Origin: Glycomyces albidus
Lineage (GTDB): Bacteria; Actinomycetota; Actinomycetes; Mycobacteriales; Micromonosporaceae
Length of the DNA stretch: 64,000 bases
NCBI RefSeq assembly: GCF_009451885.1
Contig: NZ_WIAO01000014.1
Span: 1-64,000 of the forward strand
Direction: 5' to 3'
Positions within the stretch are counted from its first letter, which is position 1, and every line of letters begins with the position of its first letter. A program made the translations under genes and the position numbers. The notes beneath the pieces were generated by a model. That model saw nothing but the letters and a program-made list of their open reading frames with translations. It had not been told where the DNA came from and searched no databases. This document shows, one piece after another, positions 45,643 to 53,910 of the stretch.

Positions 45643-46699
45643 TCCGACCTGGCCCGACGTCCTCGCACGCCTGTCGAGCGGCGACCACCTCGACGAGGCC
45701 AGCGCCGACTGGGCGATGGCGGAGATCATGGCGGGCAACGCCGATCCGGCGCAGCTCGCGGCGTTCGCGGTGCTGCTGCGCTCGAAGGGTGAGACGCCCG
45801 AGGAGATCGGTGCGATCGCGGGCCGGATGCTCGCGGAGACGACCCGGCTGGACCTGACGGACCTGGGCGTGGCGGTCGACATCGTCGGCACCGGCGGCGA
45901 CGGTTCGAACTCGGTGAACATCTCGACGATGGCGGCGATCGTGGTCGCGGCCGCGGGCGTGCCGGTGATCAAGCACGGGAACCGCTCGGCGTCCTCGAAC
46001 GTGGGGTCGGCGGACCTGCTGGAGGCCCTCGGGGTCGACCTGGAGGCCACGGCCGAGCGGGTCGAGGCGTCGGTGCGCGAGGTCGGCATCGGGTTCGCGT
46101 TCGCGCGGACGTTCCACCCCGGGATGCGGCACGCGGGTCCGATCCGGGCCGCGCTCGGCATTCCGACGGTGTTCAACCTGCTGGGGCCGCTGACGAACCC
46201 GGGCCAGCCGCAGGCGGGCCTGATCGGGTGCGCGGACCCGGTGAAGGCGCCGCTGATGGCGCAGGTGTTCGCGGCCCGCGGGGCCTCGGTGTTCGTGGTC
46301 CGCGGCGACGACGGCCTGGACGAGATCTCGACGTCGTCGACGACGTCGGAGTGGATCGCCTCGGGCGGCCGGGTGTCGCAGGGCTCGATCGACGTCAAGG
46401 AGTTCGGTCTGACCAACGCCGGTCCTGAGGCGCTGCGCGGCGGGGACCTGGAGTTCAACACGAACGTGGCGCGCCGGGTGTTCGCCGGCGAGACCGGGCC
46501 GGTGCGGGACGCGGTGCTCATCAACGCGGCGGCGGCGCTGGCGTCGCGCCAGGGGCTCATCGACGGCGTGGACCTGCACGACGTGAAGATCCGCCGGGGC
46601 CTGCTGGGCGCGAACCTGGAGCTGGCGTCGAAGGCGATCGACGGGGGCGCGGCGACGGCGCTCGTGGAGCGCTGGGCCGAGTTCAGCAAGCGGTCCTGA
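45635..46699 (+). CDS. trpD: Anthranilate phosphoribosyltransferase
   Basis: 354 residues. It transfers phosphoribose from PRPP to anthranilate, the second step of tryptophan synthesis. PRPP-binding motif GTGGDGSNSVNISTMAA (about 86-102) and KHGNRSASS (about 112-120) are intact, along with the anthranilate-binding HPGMRHAGPIR region. The start lies within the end of the receiver-like gene. As in mycobacteria and streptomycetes, trpD is separate from the rest of the trp genes and adjacent to ctaE-qcr. No trp-leader attenuator is seen. The gene ends before a tandem repeat and a strong terminator. Confidence 0.96.
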   Translation: MPDPTWPDVLARLSSGDHLDEASADWAMAEIMAGNADPAQLAAFAVLLRSKGETPEEIGAIAGRMLAETTRLDLTDLGVAVDIVGTGGDGSNSVNISTMAAIVVAAAGVPVIKHGNRSASSNVGSADLLEALGVDLEATAERVEASVREVGIGFAFARTFHPGMRHAGPIRAALGIPTVFNLLGPLTNPGQPQAGLIGCADPVKAPLMAQVFAARGASVFVVRGDDGLDEISTSSTTSEWIASGGRVSQGSIDVKEFGLTNAGPEALRGGDLEFNTNVARRVFAGETGPVRDAVLINAAAALASRQGLIDGVDLHDVKIRRGLLGANLELASKAIDGGAATALVERWAEFSKRS

Positions 46700-46700
46700 C

Positions 46701-46789
46701 CGCGGGGGCTTCCCGCCGCACACTCGGCGCGGGCCCGGACGAGGCGCGGGGGCTTCCCGCCGCGCACCCGGCGCGGGCCCGGGACGAGG
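46701..46789. repeat. Two adjacent copies of a 44-45 bp repeat
   Basis: Copy 1 at 46701-46744 and copy 2 at 46745-46789 both begin CGCGGGGGCTTCCCGCCGC and end CGGGCCCGG-ACGAGG, differing by about three substitutions or indels. The repeat starts two bases after the trpD stop codon and precedes the terminator. Confidence 0.8.
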
Positions 46790-46814
46790 ACGTTCGGGAT
46801 TCGTGGGACACGGC

Positions 46815-46850
46815 GAAGGGGGCGGAACGCGAACGCGTTCCGCCCCCTTC
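46815..46850. terminator. Bidirectional terminator, trpD / zinc-ribbon gene
   Basis: Perfect 17-bp inverted repeat GAAGGGGGCGGAACGCG (46815-46831) / CGCGTTCCGCCCCCTTC (46834-46850), 14 nt from the stop codon of the minus-strand gene. Confidence 0.8.
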
Positions 46851-46864
46851 GGCGTCCCGGTCCG

Positions 46865-47644
46865 CTACTCGTACTTCTTGAGCTCGTCCTCGGAGGCGAG
46901 CGTGCGCGGGGCGGTGCTGGGGAGTTCGGTGCGGATGAGGACGCAGCCGCACTCCTCGCAGCGGAGGACCTCGTCGATGGGGGCGGACTTGATCGGGATC
47001 ATGTCGGCCGGGGACTTCTCGATGCGGCAGGAGCCGCAGCGGCGGCCGACGAGTTCGGCGGCGGCGATGGGCTGCTTGGCGTGGATGCGCTCGTAGAGTT
47101 CGACGAGGCGGTCGGGGATGTTGATGGCGAGGGCCTGGCGGGTGGAGGCCGCGTCGGCGGTCTCGGCCTCGATCTCGGCGAGGAGGCGGGCCCGGTCGGC
47201 TTCGGCGTCGGCGAGGACGCGCTCGGCCTCGCCGAGCTGGCGGCGGGTCTCGGTGAGCTCGGTGTCGAGCGCTTCGCGGCGCTCCATCAGTTCGAGCTCG
47301 TCGTCCTCGAGGCTGGCCTGGCGGCGGGCGAGGGACTCGAGTTCGCTCTGGAGTCCTTCGAGTTCCTTGGCGCCGGCGCCGGAGGCCATGCGGTCGCGGT
47401 CGTTCGCGGCGCGCTTCTTGACGAGGTCGACCTCGCGTTCGACGCGGTCGATGTCGCGGTCGAGGTCGGCGATGTCGCCGGTGAGGTTGGCGGCCTTGTC
47501 CCCCAGGGCCCGCAGTCGCTGCGACGCGGTCGCGAACGCCGGGTCGGCGTCGAGCTTCCGGCGGCGCTGCGCCAACTGGGTGAGGGTGGTGTCGACCGCC
47601 TGGAGTTCGAGCAGTCGTCGCTGATCGAAGAGGTCGGCTTTCAA
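46865..47644 (-). CDS. Coiled-coil protein with C4-type zinc ribbon
   Basis: 259 residues. Residues about 10-190 form a long coiled coil rich in Glu/Arg/Leu. The C-terminus is a zinc ribbon with two Cys pairs (CGSC and CEEC, about 203-206 and 229-232). This family is widespread in actinobacteria and nearly always follows the NIF3-like gene, as here. A TTG start at 47644 is used, one base after the NIF3 stop, indicating translational coupling. A nucleic-acid-related role has been suggested for the family, but I cannot confirm it. Confidence 0.88.
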   Translation of the reverse strand: MKADLFDQRRLLELQAVDTTLTQLAQRRRKLDADPAFATASQRLRALGDKAANLTGDIADLDRDIDRVEREVDLVKKRAANDRDRMASGAGAKELEGLQSELESLARRQASLEDDELELMERREALDTELTETRRQLGEAERVLADAEADRARLLAEIEAETADAASTRQALAINIPDRLVELYERIHAKQPIAAAELVGRRCGSCRIEKSPADMIPIKSAPIDEVLRCEECGCVLIRTELPSTAPRTLASEDELKKYE

Positions 47645-47645
47645 C

Positions 47646-48470
47646 TCAGTTCACCCCGGGTTTCTGGTGGATGGTCCATGGATCGGTGTCGAGGTCGGAG
47701 ACGATGACGTCGTCGACCAGACGGGACAGTGGTTCGGCAACAGTATCGAGCCAGGGCCGCTCGGTCGCCCAGTGGGCGGCGTCGATGAGGGCCGGGCCGC
47801 TTCCGGCGAGGTGCTCGCTGACGGGGTGGTGGCGGAGGTCGGCCGTCAGGTAGGCGTTCGCGCCGGCGGCCGCGGCGTCGGCGAGGAAGGCGTCGCCGGC
47901 GCCGCCGCAGACGGCGACGGTGCTGATCCGGCGGTCGGGGTCGCCGGCGGCGCGCACGCCCCACACGGTCGGCGGGAGGGCCTCGGCGGCGTGCTCGACG
48001 AGCTCGGCGAGGCTGAGGGCGGTCGGGAGGCGGCCGATGCGGCCGGTGCCGCGTCCGGAGCCGTGGTGCTCGGGGCCGTCGAGGGGGCGCAGGGGCCGCA
48101 GGTCGACCAGGCCGAGCCGGTCGGCGAGGGCGTCGGAGACGCCGGGGTTGGCGACGTCGGCGTTGGTGTGGGCGACGTAGAGGCCCATGCCGGACTCGAT
48201 GAGGGTGTGGACGAGGTCGCCCTTGTAGTTCGCGGCGGGGTCGAGGCTGGAGACGCCGCGCAGCAGCAGCGGGTGGTGGGCGACGATGAGGTCGCAGTCG
48301 GCCTCGATCGCCTCGATGACGGTGGCGGGGACGACGTCGACGACGCAGAGGACCCGGCGGACCGAGTTCCCGCCGCGGCCCAGGACCAGGCCGACGCGGT
48401 CCCACTCCTCGGCCCAGCGGCGCGGGTACAGGTCGTCGAGTGCCGCGGTGATCTCGCTGATCGTGCGCAT
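47646..48470 (-). CDS. NIF3-like dinuclear metal-centre protein
   Basis: 274 residues of the NIF3/YbgI/DUF34 family, hexameric toroids with a two-metal site. Metal ligands are seen in IVAHHPLLLRG (about 61-71) and VAHTNADVA (about 99-107), with a further His near the C-terminus. The inserted central domain found in some members is short. Some relatives have GTP cyclohydrolase-like or metal-insertase roles; none is certain. The start at 48470 (MRTISEITAALD) fits the conserved N-terminus; the longer frame is not conserved in pattern. Cotranscribed with the zinc-ribbon gene. Confidence 0.9.
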   Translation of the reverse strand: MRTISEITAALDDLYPRRWAEEWDRVGLVLGRGGNSVRRVLCVVDVVPATVIEAIEADCDLIVAHHPLLLRGVSSLDPAANYKGDLVHTLIESGMGLYVAHTNADVANPGVSDALADRLGLVDLRPLRPLDGPEHHGSGRGTGRIGRLPTALSLAELVEHAAEALPPTVWGVRAAGDPDRRISTVAVCGGAGDAFLADAAAAGANAYLTADLRHHPVSEHLAGSGPALIDAAHWATERPWLDTVAEPLSRLVDDVIVSDLDTDPWTIHQKPGVN

Positions 48471-48514
48471 GCCCGTGAGTCTATTGACGGGTCGGAGGCC
48501 GCGGTGAGGGGTGT

Positions 48515-48545
48515 GCCCGGAGCCTGAGCAGCGGCGGCTCCGGGC
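48515..48545. repeat. Intergenic hairpin upstream of the NIF3 gene
   Basis: Perfect 10-bp inverted repeat GCCCGGAGCC / GGCTCCGGGC with an 11-nt loop. A second small hairpin GGTGCG-TTCG-CGCACC with a stable UUCG-type loop lies at 48572-48587. They may form part of a terminator region after the XRE gene or a NIF3 leader. Confidence 0.5.
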
Positions 48546-48636
48546 GCACTCGCGCACCGTGCGCGCGGGAAGGTGCGTTCGCGCACCCCGGCGGGTCGGC
48601 ACCCGGGTCCGTCCGTTCGATCGCGAGGCGGGGGCT

Positions 48637-48656
48637 CCGATACCCGGTCGTATCGG
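48637..48656 (-). terminator. Possible terminator of the XRE-TPR gene
   Basis: Inverted repeat CCGATAC / GTATCGG (loop CCGGTC) 60-80 nt beyond the stop codon of the XRE gene. The stem can be extended by flanking pairs. Confidence 0.4.
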
Positions 48657-48718
48657 GAGGCCGCGTCAGCGCGGCGAGCGGGCGGAGCGGGCGGCCGCCG
48701 GGGATGCGCGAGCGCCCC

Positions 48719-49957
48719 CTAGGCGAGGGCGCCCACCTCCTCGGCGAGGCGGCGCACGTCCTGGGCGGGTTCGCCCTTGGTGCGGTGCAGGATCTGGTCG
48801 ATGAGGTCGACGGCGAGCGGCCGGCAGCGGATCTCCGCGGGGGCGTTGCGGTCGGCCGTCACGAGGTGGCGGCCGGCCTGCTCGATGTCGCCGACCTGGA
48901 CGCAGGCCCGCGCCATGTCGAGGTAGTGGTGCGCGCGCCGCTCGGCGACGAGGTCGCCCAGCGCGGCGGGCGGGATGGACTCGTGGACGGCGAGCGCGTC
49001 GGCGCCCTCCCCGAGTTCGACGAAGGCGGCGGCGCGGTGCAGCTGCACGTTCGTCGGCCCGAACGAGGTGTAGTAGTAGTTCGCGTCGCGGCCGAGGACG
49101 GTCGCGGCGCGGGAGGCGCTGTCGAGCAGGTCGTCGCAGGTGGTCGCGTCGCCGGCGAGCGCGGCGGCCATGGCGCCCTGGAGGAGCAGCGCGCCGTAGA
49201 CGCTGATCGCGGCCGGGCTGGAGGACTCGCCGCCGTGCTCGGAGATGAGGCCGTGGGCGACTTGGACGTTGAGGTCGAGCGCGGCCTGGTAGCGGCCGAG
49301 CGAGCGGAGCGCGTTGGCGACCCGCGTGGTGGCGATGCCGGCCAGGAGCGGGTCGTTGCCGCGGTTGGCGGCGGAGATGGCGCGGTCGGCGGCGAGCCAG
49401 GCGAGCTGGGCTTCGCCGAGCTTCCGCAGCACCGTGGAGGCGATCTGGTAGACCTGCGTCATGAGTTCGGCGGCGTCGGCGCTGGTGCCGCCGACGGGCC
49501 GGTCCTCGGCGACGGGCGTGTCGCGCAGGAGCTGGATGAGCGACCGGGCGACGACCGGGTAGTGGCCCTTCTCGAATGCGAGCCAGCAGTAGTTCACGGC
49601 CCCTTTGAGTTCGGGGATCGGCGTCGGGTCGATCGGGGCGGCTTCGAGGAAGCGGCCGAGGCGCTCGTAGCGTTCGAGCGACTGCCTGATGGATTCGACC
49701 TCGACCTGGTCGAGGCAGCCGCCCAGGCCCGGGCGGCGGCGCGGTTCGCGGCCGAGGAGCTGCGCGGCGTCGACGTTCAGCGCTTCGGCGAGTTCGGTGA
49801 TGACCGAGTACTTGTCGAGGCGGCGGACGCCGCGCTCGATCTTGTCGACCCAGCTCTTGGACTTGCCGATCCGGTCGGCGAAGACCTGCTGGGACATGCC
49901 GCGGCGCTGTCGCCAGTAGGCGACGCGCCGTCCCATCGGTTGCGTTTCGGACTCCAT
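48719..49957 (-). CDS. XRE family regulator with TPR-like C-terminal domain
   Basis: 412 residues. An N-terminal helix-turn-helix (RVAYWRQRRGMSQQVFADRI, about residues 10-29, with recognition-helix region KSKSWVDKIERG) is followed by a long alpha-helical region of TPR-like repeats. This architecture is common and multi-copy in actinomycetes, where such regulators may sense peptides or act in development. The start at 49957 follows GGTGGGG; a GTG at 49969 is an alternative. TATATA at 49974-49979 is a good -10. No target gene is evident; the divergent neighbour is a small membrane protein. Confidence 0.85.
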   Translation of the reverse strand: MESETQPMGRRVAYWRQRRGMSQQVFADRIGKSKSWVDKIERGVRRLDKYSVITELAEALNVDAAQLLGREPRRRPGLGGCLDQVEVESIRQSLERYERLGRFLEAAPIDPTPIPELKGAVNYCWLAFEKGHYPVVARSLIQLLRDTPVAEDRPVGGTSADAAELMTQVYQIASTVLRKLGEAQLAWLAADRAISAANRGNDPLLAGIATTRVANALRSLGRYQAALDLNVQVAHGLISEHGGESSSPAAISVYGALLLQGAMAAALAGDATTCDDLLDSASRAATVLGRDANYYYTSFGPTNVQLHRAAAFVELGEGADALAVHESIPPAALGDLVAERRAHHYLDMARACVQVGDIEQAGRHLVTADRNAPAEIRCRPLAVDLIDQILHRTKGEPAQDVRRLAEEVGALA

Positions 49958-50386
49958 GTCAGACCCCACCGTCTATATAGGAGTTACACGTGGACTTCGG
50001 GACTTTCGTGTCTCGCAGTTGCGTGCGGTGTGCAGTTGTGGTCGCTCGTTCGCAGCGGCTCCCACCGGAGGGCCGCGGCGTGCCGGGGCGCGGTGCGGCT
50101 GCCGTCAGCTGTGCTCGGTTGTCTCGACCCGCACGAAGTTCGGTCCGGCCGAAGCCGGACATGCCGCACCGGGCGCCCCGACACTATGTGTTTACCGTCT
50201 TTTCGCCTCCGGCACAACGGCCGCGAACTGCCAATGTGACGCTCAGGTGGAGCGTGCTCACAGTCTGACTCGGACGGTCCGGCCCGCTGTCTCCTATCAG
50301 GAGATTTGCCGGGTTTCGGTCGCTCGAACTCGTGAAATCTGCACATGCAACGTGTCGATTCAAGGGCCTTACTCGTTGTGTCGGAT
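49958..50386. other. Divergent intergenic region, less GC-rich
   Basis: 429 bp between the XRE regulator and a small membrane-protein gene. It is visibly more AT-rich than its surroundings and carries the -10 TATATA of the XRE gene. Short frames present have no ribosome binding site and no family features. A 7-bp inverted repeat TTGTGTC / GACACAA spans its right end (50376-50397). I see no RNA gene in it. Confidence 0.45.
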
Positions 50387-50397
50387 ATGAGACACAA
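50376..50397. promoter_or_regulatory. Inverted repeat over the start of the small membrane-protein gene
   Basis: TTGTGTC (50376-50382) and GACACAA (50391-50397) with an 8-nt spacer that contains the proposed ATG (50387). It could be an operator or an mRNA hairpin hiding the start codon. Confidence 0.4.
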
Positions 50398-50710
50398 CAG
50401 AGTCGTCGCCGGTGCGGCCGCCCGCGGAGCCGTCGTCCGCGGCACGGTCGTGCAAGGCACAGTCGTGCACGGCATCGTCGTGGAGCGCCGAGAGCACCGG
50501 CGCGCGTTCCGCAGGGCGTTCCTGACCGCCGCCGTCGCCACGGCGCTGGCCGCCGCACTCGGCTACGCGGTCGCCTTCTCTCCCTTGGCCGGATGGGCGA
50601 CGCTCGGCGTCGCCGCGGCGGGCGCGGTGAGCCTGTGGCTCGAATCGCGCGCGGACCGCGCGGCCACCCCGCCGCCGGTCGCCTTCGTCACCGCCCCGGG
50701 CGACGACTAG
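50387..50710 (+). CDS. Hypothetical small membrane protein with GTVV repeats
   Basis: 107 residues, no family recognised. The N-terminus contains a short repeat of about six residues (RGAVV-RGTVV-QGTVV-HGIVV, residues about 12-32), then a basic stretch (ERREHRRAFRRAF) and two hydrophobic segments (about 47-66 and 67-83), ending in a polar tail. An upstream ATG at 50345 in frame would add 14 residues. The gene fits exactly between its neighbours, overlapping the convergent metallophosphoesterase gene by four bases, and has the codon bias of real genes here. Function is unknown. Confidence 0.5.
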   Translation: MRHNRVVAGAAARGAVVRGTVVQGTVVHGIVVERREHRRAFRRAFLTAAVATALAAALGYAVAFSPLAGWATLGVAAAGAVSLWLESRADRAATPPPVAFVTAPGDD

Positions 50711-51501
50711 TCGAGGCGGACCACCAGGCACTTGCCGCCCTGGTACACGCCGCCGTCGATGTTGAGGACGAGGCCGTCGCAGTAGCGGCGGGCCTCGGTG
50801 ACCTGGGACGGTTCGAGCTCGGTCGTGTCCGGGATGGTGGAGTGGCCGTGGACGAGCTCCTCGCCGCCGAAGGCCCGGAGCATCGCCCGCACCCGGGCCG
50901 GGCCCTGCTCGCCGAGGAACTCGTGGCGGCGGGTCAGCTCCCGGAAGAGCTGCCACCACTCCCCCGGCTCCTCGGAGGCGAGGATCTTGCGGACCGCGGT
51001 GTTCACCGCCTCCTCGCTGGTGCCGTAGGCGAGGTAGGACTCGCTGTCGGAGTGGACCAGGAGCGAGCGGCCGGCGACGTGGAGGACCCGGCGCGTCTCG
51101 AGCCACCGCACCTCGTCGTCGGTGAGGTCGCCGAGCTCGTCCTCAAAGCCGCCGTTGATGACCCACCAGTGGAGGAACTGCCGGTCCATGCCGTCGACGT
51201 CGGTGAACGCGACGTCGCCGAAGCGGCGCGAGCCGAGCACCAGCACCTCGTGGTTGCCGATGAGGGTGTCGACGTGGCCGCCCTCGGCGGCGGCCTGGCC
51301 GGCGAGCCGGCGCAGCAGCCGCACCACCGCGACGCCCTCGGCGCCGCGGTCGAACAGGTCCCCGAGGATCCACAGGCGCGCGTCGCCACCGGTCCACGCG
51401 GCGTCCCCGTCGACGAGTCCGCGAGCGCGCAGCGCCTCCACGAGCGCACCGTAGTGGCCGTGGATGTCGCTGGCCACGAACAGCGGGCTCGATTCAGACA
51501 T
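50707..51501 (-). CDS. Calcineurin-like metallophosphoesterase
   Basis: 264 residues with all the family motifs: DIHGHYG (about 12-18), LGDLFDRG (about 45-52), IGNHEVLVLG (about 79-88) and a late HGHS (about 220) for the two-metal site. It resembles the Ser/Thr phosphatase/diadenosine tetraphosphatase branch. The ATG at 51501 follows TAGTAT by exactly seven bases, the geometry of a leaderless transcript; the longer frame is discounted. It is divergent from the M3 peptidase gene. The substrate is unknown. Confidence 0.88.
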   Translation of the reverse strand: MSESSPLFVASDIHGHYGALVEALRARGLVDGDAAWTGGDARLWILGDLFDRGAEGVAVVRLLRRLAGQAAAEGGHVDTLIGNHEVLVLGSRRFGDVAFTDVDGMDRQFLHWWVINGGFEDELGDLTDDEVRWLETRRVLHVAGRSLLVHSDSESYLAYGTSEEAVNTAVRKILASEEPGEWWQLFRELTRRHEFLGEQGPARVRAMLRAFGGEELVHGHSTIPDTTELEPSQVTEARRYCDGLVLNIDGGVYQGGKCLVVRLD

Positions 51502-51576
51502 GGTCACGATACTAATGCGGGCCGGCGGGCTCCGGTGAGGTTGTCGGCCGCTGTCGCGCGACCGGGGCCAATGCAC

Positions 51577-51606
51577 TTGCCGCCCGGCAGGTGGGCGCAA
51601 TAGGAT
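51577..51606 (+). promoter_or_regulatory. Candidate promoter of the M3 peptidase gene
   Basis: TTGCCG (51577-51582), 18-bp spacer, TAGGAT (51601-51606), 44 bp before the GTG start. Confidence 0.5.
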
Positions 51607-51650
51607 TCGGCCACCGCCATACGAGCCGACCGCCGCGAGGAGCCACCAGC

Positions 51651-53705
51651 GTGACCGACAACCCGTTCCTGTCCCCGTCCGAACTCCCCTACCAGTTGCC
51701 GCCGTTCGCGGAGATCCGGAACGAGCACTACCTGCCCGCGTTCGAGCAGGGCATGGCCGAGCAGCTCGCGAACGTCGACGCCATCACCGCGAACCCCGAG
51801 GCCCCCACGTTCGAGAACACCGTCGTGGCCCTGGAGCGGTCCGCGCTGGGCACCTTCAAGCGGGTCAGCCTCGCCTTCTTCAACAAGTTCTCCTCGGACA
51901 CCGACGACGAGCTCAACGCCATCGAGAGCGAGCTCAGCCCCAGGCTCGCCGCGCACGCCGACAAGATCCTCCTCAACGCGGCCCTGTTCGCGCGCCTGGA
52001 CGACCTGTGGGGCCGCAAGGACGACCTGGGCCTGGACGAGCAGGACGAGCGCCTCCTCGAGCGGTACCGCACCGAGTTCGTCCGCGGCGGGGCCGCGCTC
52101 GACGACGCCGGCAAGGAGCGCCTCGCCGCGATCAACGCCGAACTCGCCGAGCTCGCCTCCAAGTTCAACCAGCAGATCCTCACCGACATCAACGACGCCG
52201 CCGTCCACGTCACCGACCGCGCCGAGCTCGAGGGCCTGAGCGAGGGCCAGATCGCCTCGGCCGCCGCCGCCGCGAAGGACCGCGGGCTCGAGGGCTGGCT
52301 CATCACGCAGTCGAACTTCTCGCGCCACCCGCTCCTGGAGGACCTGGAGAACCGGGACCTGCGCGAGCGCCTCTACAAGGCCACCGTGGGGCGCGGCAGG
52401 GACAACGCCGCGACCCTCCTGCGGATGGTGCGGCTGCGCGCCGAGAAGGCACGGCTGCTCGGCTACGAGCACTTCGCCGCGTACGTCGCCGCCGACCAGA
52501 CCGCCGGGAACGCCGCGGTCATCGCCGAGCGCCTCGCCGGGCTCGCCGAGGCGTCCGTGCGCAACGCCCGCCGCGAGGCCGCCGAGCTCCAGGAGGTCAT
52601 CGACGCCGACGGCGGCGGCTTCCAGCTCGCCGCCTGGGACTGGTCGTACTACTCCAAGAAGGTCCGCCAGGCCAAGTACGGCTTCGACGCCGAAGCGCTC
52701 AAGCCCTACCTCGAACTCGACCGGGTCCTCGTCGACGGCGTCTTCTTCGCCGCCGAGAAGGAGTTCGGCCTGACCTTCCGGCCCCGGCCCGACCTCCAGG
52801 GCTACCACCCCGAGGCCCGCGTGTGGGAGGTCTTCGACGGCCCTCAGGACGGCACCGGCACGCCGCTCGGCCTGTTCCTGGGCGACTTCTTCACCCGCGA
52901 CTCGAAGAAGGGCGGCGCGTGGATGAACGCCCTCGTCGTCCAGTCCGACCTCACCGGCGACCGGCCCGTGGTCGTCAACAACCTGAACCTCACCAAGCCC
53001 TCCGAGGGCCAGCCCGCGCTCATCACCGTCGACGGCGTCACCACGCTGTTCCACGAGTTCGGGCACGCCCTCCACGGCCTGCTCTCGGCCTGCCGCTACC
53101 CGAAGACCTCCATGACCTCGACCCCGCGCGACTTCGTCGAGTACCCGTCGCAGGTCAACGAGATGTGGGAGGACTGGCCCGAGGTGGTCGCGAACTACGC
53201 CCTCCACCACGAGACCGGCGAGCCGGCCCCGGCCGAGCTCATCGCGCAGTGGAAGGCCGCCGCGAAGTTCGGCGAGGGCTTCGCGTCCACCGAGTACCTG
53301 GCCGCCGCGATCCTCGACCAGGCGTGGCACCGCCTCGCCCCCGAGGACGTCCCCGACGGCGGCGACGACCCGTACGCGGCCGTCGAGGCGTTCGAGCGCA
53401 AGGCCCTCGAGGACGCCGGCATCCACCTGCCCGAGATCGCGCCGCGCTACCGCTCGGTCTACTTCGCGCACATCTCGATCGGCTACGCCGCCGGGTACTA
53501 CTCGTACATCTGGTCGGAGATCCTCGACGCCGACACCGTCGAGTGGTTCAAGGAGAACGGCGGCCTCACCCGCGCCAACGGCGACCACTTCCGCCGGACG
53601 CTGCTGAGCCGGGGCGGGTCCGTCGACCCGATGGAGTCCTTCCGGCGCTTCCGCGGCCGCGACGCCGAGATCGAGCCGCTCCTGGAGCGGCGCGGCCTGA
53701 AGTAG
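51651..53705 (+). CDS. M3 family metallopeptidase (Dcp/oligopeptidase A-like)
   Basis: 684 residues, cytoplasmic. The zinc motif is TLFHEFGHALHGL (about residue 465), with the downstream Glu in the NEMW region and the substrate-binding segment YYSYIWSEILDAD near residue 620. Full length for peptidyl-dipeptidase Dcp. It trims short peptides during protein turnover. GAGGAG lies upstream of the GTG at 51651. Monocistronic, with a promoter at 51577-51606 and a strong terminator at 53723-53755. Confidence 0.95.
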   Translation: MTDNPFLSPSELPYQLPPFAEIRNEHYLPAFEQGMAEQLANVDAITANPEAPTFENTVVALERSALGTFKRVSLAFFNKFSSDTDDELNAIESELSPRLAAHADKILLNAALFARLDDLWGRKDDLGLDEQDERLLERYRTEFVRGGAALDDAGKERLAAINAELAELASKFNQQILTDINDAAVHVTDRAELEGLSEGQIASAAAAAKDRGLEGWLITQSNFSRHPLLEDLENRDLRERLYKATVGRGRDNAATLLRMVRLRAEKARLLGYEHFAAYVAADQTAGNAAVIAERLAGLAEASVRNARREAAELQEVIDADGGGFQLAAWDWSYYSKKVRQAKYGFDAEALKPYLELDRVLVDGVFFAAEKEFGLTFRPRPDLQGYHPEARVWEVFDGPQDGTGTPLGLFLGDFFTRDSKKGGAWMNALVVQSDLTGDRPVVVNNLNLTKPSEGQPALITVDGVTTLFHEFGHALHGLLSACRYPKTSMTSTPRDFVEYPSQVNEMWEDWPEVVANYALHHETGEPAPAELIAQWKAAAKFGEGFASTEYLAAAILDQAWHRLAPEDVPDGGDDPYAAVEAFERKALEDAGIHLPEIAPRYRSVYFAHISIGYAAGYYSYIWSEILDADTVEWFKENGGLTRANGDHFRRTLLSRGGSVDPMESFRRFRGRDAEIEPLLERRGLK

Positions 53706-53722
53706 CCGCACGACCCGACAAG

Positions 53723-53755
53723 ACGGGCCCGGGCCGCGGTGCGGCTCGGGCCCGT
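53723..53755 (+). terminator. Terminator of the M3 peptidase gene
   Basis: 15-bp stem (ACGGGCCCGGGCCGC / GCGGCTCGGGCCCGT, one G-U pair), 3-nt loop, 17 nt after the stop codon. Confidence 0.8.
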
Positions 53756-53910
53756 ATCCGTCATGCACGGCGTGTCCGGCACGGGCCCGTGCCAGCAGCA
53801 GCCGCCGGCGCGACCCTCCGCTGAGGAATCCCCATGACGGCGGGGCCCTGGGAACCAGCGGCCGCACGCCAGGCAGGCGGGCTCCCGCGAGCCCCGGAGC
53901 GCTCGTCCCC

